Origin: Paenalicyclobacillus macrosporangiidus
Lineage (GTDB): Bacteria; Bacillota; Bacilli; Alicyclobacillales; Alicyclobacillaceae
DNA: 64,000 nucleotides
Assembly: GCF_900116805.1 (NCBI RefSeq)
Contig: NZ_FPBV01000017.1
Location: 1 to 64,000, forward strand
Reading direction: 5' to 3'
The notes under the pieces were generated by a model. It did not search any database and had not been told where the DNA came from. It was given only the letters and a program-made list of their open reading frames with translations. Positions within the stretch are counted from its first letter, which is position 1; every line of letters begins with the position of its first letter. This document shows positions 60,226 through 64,000 of this stretch, piece by piece. A program made the translations under genes and the position numbers.

Positions 60226-61425
60226 TCAAACCTTGCCCAGCTTCGAGCCGCGCTGGAACTTCTCCAGGAGGTCGGAATCAAAGCTGGTGATGTTCCGGCG
60301 CTTGCGGTCCGCCTCCCGTTTCGCGATGTCGATGAGTTCCGTCAGGAGCTGCTTGTACGGCATCCCCGCCGGCTCCCACAGATAAAAGGCGAGAGATCCC
60401 GGGATGGTGTTGATCTCGTTGACGAAGATCTGGTGGTCCTCCGTCAGGAGAAAGTCGACGCGAACCACGCCCCGTGCCTGCACCGCGTGAAACGCCTGCT
60501 GCGCGAGCGCCTGCACCCGCTCCGTCACCTCGTCCGGCAGCCGGGCCGGGATCTCGCGGGAGGCGCCGGTCCCCTTGTTGAAGTTGCCGCGGATGTACTT
60601 GTCGTCGTACGTGAGAAATTTCTCCCACGACAGCGGACGTTCGCACAAGGAGGCGCGCGACGCCGTCTCGTCGCCAATGACCGACACGTTCACCTCAATC
60701 GGGCGCTCCACGCCCTGCTCGACGAGGATACGGGTGTCGTAGTGTTGGGCGATCTCGATGGCCTGCCGGAGCTCGGCTTCGTTTTCCGCGCGCGAGATCC
60801 CCACCGACGACCCCAGGTTGCACGGCTTGACAAACATCGGATAGGAGAGATTGGCCTCGAGTCGCGCCACCACGGCGTCCGGATCGCGCTCCCACGCCTC
60901 ACGCGTAAACCACTCGTACGGGACCACCGGAATGCCGCATCCCCGGAACACCGATTTCATCACAATCTTGTCCATGCCCACCGCGGAGCCCACCACGCCC
61001 GCGCTGGTGTACGGAACGCCGGTCAATTCAAGAAAGCCCTGCAGCGCGCCGTCCTCCCCGTACGTCCCGTGCAGCGCCGGGATGACCGCATCCACGCGCA
61101 CCTCCTGCACTTCAGGCGTCTTCGCCTTCGCGAACCATCCCCTGCGCTCCGCAGGCTCTTGGGACTCCAGCCGCAACACGTTGCCCGGCACCGGTTCCCA
61201 GTGCACCCGGTACGCCGCACGCAGGGTGGAATCCAAGCGATCCTTACGGAACGACTCCACCTTGGTGAACTCCGGATGGGAGTACCACACCCCGTCCTTG
61301 GTGATGTACACGGGCAACGGCGTGAACCGCTGCGGGTCCAGGTTCTCCATCACCTGCAGGCCCGTCACCACCGAGACCTCGTGCTCCACCGAGCGGCCGC
61401 CGAAGATCACCGCGATTGTCTCCAT
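60226..61425 (-). CDS. ddl: D-alanine-D-alanine ligase
   Basis: A 399-residue ATP-grasp enzyme that joins two D-Ala for peptidoglycan precursors. The N-terminal IAVIFGGRSVEHEVS, central MFVKPCNLGSSVGIS and FVNEINTIPGSLAFYLWE motifs are typical. GGAGGG is seven bases before the ATG at 61425. Its place behind a MurF-like ligase makes a small operon for D-Ala-D-Ala use. Confidence 0.95.
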   Translation of the reverse strand: METIAVIFGGRSVEHEVSVVTGLQVMENLDPQRFTPLPVYITKDGVWYSHPEFTKVESFRKDRLDSTLRAAYRVHWEPVPGNVLRLESQEPAERRGWFAKAKTPEVQEVRVDAVIPALHGTYGEDGALQGFLELTGVPYTSAGVVGSAVGMDKIVMKSVFRGCGIPVVPYEWFTREAWERDPDAVVARLEANLSYPMFVKPCNLGSSVGISRAENEAELRQAIEIAQHYDTRILVEQGVERPIEVNVSVIGDETASRASLCERPLSWEKFLTYDDKYIRGNFNKGTGASREIPARLPDEVTERVQALAQQAFHAVQARGVVRVDFLLTEDHQIFVNEINTIPGSLAFYLWEPAGMPYKQLLTELIDIAKREADRKRRNITSFDSDLLEKFQRGSKLGKV

Positions 61426-61467
61426 CTGGATGCCCTCCTGTCCGTCAATCCCGCCAGTTCCCCGCGA

Positions 61468-63060
61468 TCAACCGCGCTCCAAGTGGTCCGGCAGGTCATT
61501 TTCAAACAGCACCACGTCGCCGGGCGCCAAGCGTGTGAGGTGCTTTGCCTGCGCCTCCGCAAGCGACGCCGCCAACAGGATGCGTTCCTCCGGGAACCCG
61601 GCCTCACGCAGGCCCGCCAACATGGCGGCTTGATTCAGGCGCCCGACCAGCACCACGTGGTCGCACACCGCGGCCATACGCCGCCCGAACTCCCGATGCA
61701 CCGCTTCGCTTTCCGCCCCCAGTTCCACCATCCCCGGGGTCACCACCCACTTGCGCCGGCCTTCGAACTGGGCCAGGACCTCGAGCGCCGCAGCGGCGCC
61801 GTCCGGGTTCGAATTGAACGCATCGTCGATGACGAGCACTCCGTTGCCGGGGTCAATCAGTTGCAAACGATGTTCCACCGGCTCAATCCGCTCGATTCCG
61901 CGGGCGATCTCCTCCAGGTCGAGTCCCATCCGCCGCGCCAGCAGAGCCGCGCCGACGATGTTGAGGACATTGTGCTGGCCGAGCAGGCGGGTGCGGCAAG
62001 ACACCTCGCCGTCACCCGGCAGCACCAGGACGAACTGGGTGCCCTGTGCCCCGACGGTGATGTCGCGGGCGTAGGCGGCCAGGTGATCCGCTTCGCGCAA
62101 TCCGTAAAACAGCACCGGCCGGTCCAAGGTGCGCGCCTCCCGCAGGCAGTGCGGGTTGTCGCCATTGACGACGCACACCCCGGCAGGGGAGGTGCCCCGT
62201 GCGAGATCGAATTTCGTCCGGGCGATGGCGTCTATCGATCCGAACGTCTCCAAATGCGCTGGCCCGACAGCGGTGATGATGGAGAAATCCGGCTCCACCA
62301 AACGCACCAGTTCGCGGATGTCTCCCTTGTGGCGCGCGCCCATCTCGGCGATGAACACCTGGTGATGCGCCTCCAGGTCGCCGTTGACCACCTTGCAGAT
62401 CCCCATGGGCGTATTGTAGCTGCCCGGCGTCGCCAGAACGTCGTACTTGGCCCCGAGGATGGCGGCGAGGATGAACTTGGTGCTCGTCTTCCCGTAGCTG
62501 CCCGTGACACCCACCACCCGCAGCTGATTGAGCTGCTTGAGTTGGCGAATCCGCTGGTTGGCCCGCCGCTTGTATCGCGCCTGCACCGCGGCTTCCAACG
62601 GTTTCGTCAACACCAGCACCATGGCGGCGTTGACCACCGCGAGAGCGGCGGGGGCGCCCACCAGAACGGGAACCCATCCCGCGGCGGCAACCGCCTCGGC
62701 CGCGCCGAGCACCAGGTACGCGGCGGCAAGCCGTTTCGCGCGTGCCGTCCACACCAGCGGGAGCTTCATGTTCTCCCGCTCGCGCCGCCAATTCATCGCC
62801 GACCAGACGCCGGCGGCAATCGTCAAGGCGGCGGTGCCCCACAACACGGCCAGCCAGCCCGTCGCCGCGGCGATGGCGTCCACCACCGCCAGCCCCCACA
62901 GGAGCAAGTCCGGCATCTGCCCCGTGCGGCGCAGGTGATGCCGTATGTACCCCTGCACCTGATAACTCTCCCGTTGCGCGTAATAAACCAGCGGCGCCGT
63001 CCTGGCCAGGAGCCAGCACCAGCCGCAGACGGCCGCCACCCAGATGACCGCTTGAAACAT
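61468..63060 (-). CDS. Membrane-anchored MurF-like Mur ligase
   Basis: A 530-residue protein. Residues 1-160 form about five membrane helices. The rest is a Mur ligase with ATP site VVGVTGSYGKTSTK, central VFIAEMGARHKGDI and C-terminal VIDDAFNSNPDGA, as in MurF. MurF adds D-Ala-D-Ala to UDP-MurNAc-tripeptide. Classical MurF is soluble and has an N-terminal substrate domain instead of membrane helices, so this one may act at the membrane or on another acceptor. AGGGAG precedes the ATG at 63060. Confidence 0.88.
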   Translation of the reverse strand: MFQAVIWVAAVCGWCWLLARTAPLVYYAQRESYQVQGYIRHHLRRTGQMPDLLLWGLAVVDAIAAATGWLAVLWGTAALTIAAGVWSAMNWRRERENMKLPLVWTARAKRLAAAYLVLGAAEAVAAAGWVPVLVGAPAALAVVNAAMVLVLTKPLEAAVQARYKRRANQRIRQLKQLNQLRVVGVTGSYGKTSTKFILAAILGAKYDVLATPGSYNTPMGICKVVNGDLEAHHQVFIAEMGARHKGDIRELVRLVEPDFSIITAVGPAHLETFGSIDAIARTKFDLARGTSPAGVCVVNGDNPHCLREARTLDRPVLFYGLREADHLAAYARDITVGAQGTQFVLVLPGDGEVSCRTRLLGQHNVLNIVGAALLARRMGLDLEEIARGIERIEPVEHRLQLIDPGNGVLVIDDAFNSNPDGAAAALEVLAQFEGRRKWVVTPGMVELGAESEAVHREFGRRMAAVCDHVVLVGRLNQAAMLAGLREAGFPEERILLAASLAEAQAKHLTRLAPGDVVLFENDLPDHLERG

Positions 63061-63062
63061 GA

Positions 63063-63833
63063 TCAAGAACTCCCTAGATAAAAGTGTTTGACAATCTTGT
63101 TGAATGACCCCAGTTGGTCCAAATAGCTGAAGTGTCCCGCGTCCTTCAGGACCACCAGCCCCGCGTCCGGGATCCATCGCTCCATGATTTTCCCGTCGCG
63201 CACCGGCGTGGCGGTGTCGTTTTCCCCCCAGATCAGGAGCGTCGGGCTCTGAATTCGCGGAAGGAGGCTGTCCAGGTGTTGATTGACCACCCGCACCATG
63301 ATGTTCCGCATGGCGCCCGCCTCCTGATAATCGCGCGACCCGAACCGCGCGTAGAGCTTTTGCAACCGCTCGTCACTGCGCGGTCCCAACAACCCCCATT
63401 GGTACAGTTTCTTGCATGTCTTGAACGTGTACACTTTTACATAGTACTGAAGCGACCGCTTCGGTTTCACGCCGGCGGCGTTGACCAGGGTGATCTTGTC
63501 AACCACCTCCGGATGGTGCGCCGCCAGCCAAATGGTCACCTTGCCGCCGAACGAGTGAGCGATCACGTGCGTCTTCTCGATGCCCAGCGCCTTCAGGAAC
63601 TTGTACACACACTCCGCGTACTCCCCCACGCCCCAGACGGCGGGCGGCTGCGTGCTCTCGCCAAAGCCCGGAAAATCGATGGCGATCACGCGGAACCACT
63701 GGAAGAACGTCTGATAGACAGGCAAGAAACTCTTCGCGCTGCCGCCCCAACCGTGCAGGAACAGCATCGGAGGCCCCTGTCCATCGATGTCGTACGCGAT
63801 TGTGACGCCGTCAATGTCGATGTGCGCTCGCAA
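63063..63833 (-). CDS. Alpha/beta hydrolase
   Basis: A 256-residue hydrolase of the alpha/beta fold. The oxyanion motif is FLHGWGGSAKS, the nucleophile elbow is VIAHSFGGKV (Ser), the acid is in LIWGENDTATPV and the catalytic His in DAGHFSYLD. The TTG at 63833 follows AAGGGGTGG by six bases; the ATG at 63857 is an alternative. It starts the murF-like-ddl operon. Substrate unknown; an envelope-related ester or amide is possible. Confidence 0.87.
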   Translation of the reverse strand: MRAHIDIDGVTIAYDIDGQGPPMLFLHGWGGSAKSFLPVYQTFFQWFRVIAIDFPGFGESTQPPAVWGVGEYAECVYKFLKALGIEKTHVIAHSFGGKVTIWLAAHHPEVVDKITLVNAAGVKPKRSLQYYVKVYTFKTCKKLYQWGLLGPRSDERLQKLYARFGSRDYQEAGAMRNIMVRVVNQHLDSLLPRIQSPTLLIWGENDTATPVRDGKIMERWIPDAGLVVLKDAGHFSYLDQLGSFNKIVKHFYLGSS

Positions 63834-64000
63834 CCATTGCCACCCCTTCTGTGCCATCGCCCAGGCATCTATACGCACGAACTGCCGATAGTGTACCACA
63901 GGCCGGCCGGGTCCGTCTCCGGGCTGGACGGCCAGCGGCGGTGTGGCGAAGTCTTCCAGACGCCGGCTTACGCCGTCCACCCCTGCGTGCCGCTTCCCCC

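Noticed and set aside
60169-63081. 970-codon open frame on the plus strand
   Set aside because: It runs antisense to ddl and the MurF-like gene, whose proteins have clear motifs. Long antisense frames are expected in GC-rich DNA, and the translation is Arg/His/Pro-rich without domains.
1-64000. CRISPR arrays, insertion sequences, prophage or attachment sites
   Set aside because: No direct-repeat arrays, transposase or phage genes were seen. XerD is the housekeeping recombinase in its usual context.

Overview
The window is chromosomal DNA of a high-GC, aerobic, endospore-forming member of the Bacillota. The evidence is gene order: xerD-deoB-dacF, then spoIIAA-spoIIAB-sigF-spoVA, then scpA-scpB...spmA-spmB-rluB...resD-resE, all as in Bacilli. 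Together with the GC-rich codon use, an Alicyclobacillaceae-type organism is the best fit, but this is inference from context. Most genes lie on the minus strand, and the window opens inside the 5' end of a 16S rRNA gene that reads leftwards off the edge. No mobile element, CRISPR array or tRNA gene was seen.

Layout. 1-400: 16S 5' end, its leader and a strong rrn promoter. 0.5-11.6 kb: a mixed region of small or poorly known genes (short UvrD-like helicase, phosphoesterase, methyltransferase, rhodanese, NlpC/P60 hydrolase, cytosolic trypsin-like protease, two DUF1450 proteins, DUF2797, PrsW protease, divergent sirtuin, XRE regulators and several tiny proteins). 11.7-20.7 kb: resDE with its own promoter, preceded by a long operon for site-2 protease, ScpA, ScpB, YtfI, YtfJ, SpmA, SpmB, RluB and two YhcN/YlaJ-type lipoproteins. 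20.7-30.9 kb: the forespore block (spoVAC-D-E, sigF, spoIIAB, spoIIAA), a TPR regulator, dacF, deoB and xerD. 31-33.6 kb: DUF4227, an RNHCP protein, SpoIIM and an endonuclease Q-like protein.

33.5-41.2 kb is a tightly coupled minus-strand operon: lipA, lipB, a 33-residue protein, methylmalonyl-CoA mutase large subunit, a B12-domain/epimerase fusion, a carboxyltransferase, an M20 peptidase, a Nudix hydrolase and the endonuclease Q-like gene. 41.3-49.5 kb carries the branched-chain keto acid dehydrogenase operon (leucine dehydrogenase, E3, E1 alpha, E1 beta, E2). It lies behind a consensus sigma-54 promoter and downstream of its enhancer-binding regulator gene. Together these genes make a route from Val/Leu/Ile to acyl-CoA and succinyl-CoA, including synthesis of the lipoyl cofactor that E2 needs.

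49.6-53.7 kb: a DUF2627 protein, MoaC, a MoaD-MoaE fusion, an MBL-fold hydrolase and a GH18-like protein. 53.8-60.1 kb is the most unusual region: a System I (Ccm) cytochrome c maturation cluster (ccmH-E-F-x-A-B-C-D) in a Gram-positive sporeformer. Its CcmE has a CxxxY instead of HxxxY haem motif, its CcmH-like protein has lost both CxxC cysteines, and an unrecognised membrane protein sits between ccmF and ccmA. The resABC genes that normally sit between rluB and resD in Bacillus are absent from the res locus here, which suggests that System I replaces System II. 60.2-64 kb: Ddl, a membrane-anchored MurF-like ligase and an alpha/beta hydrolase.
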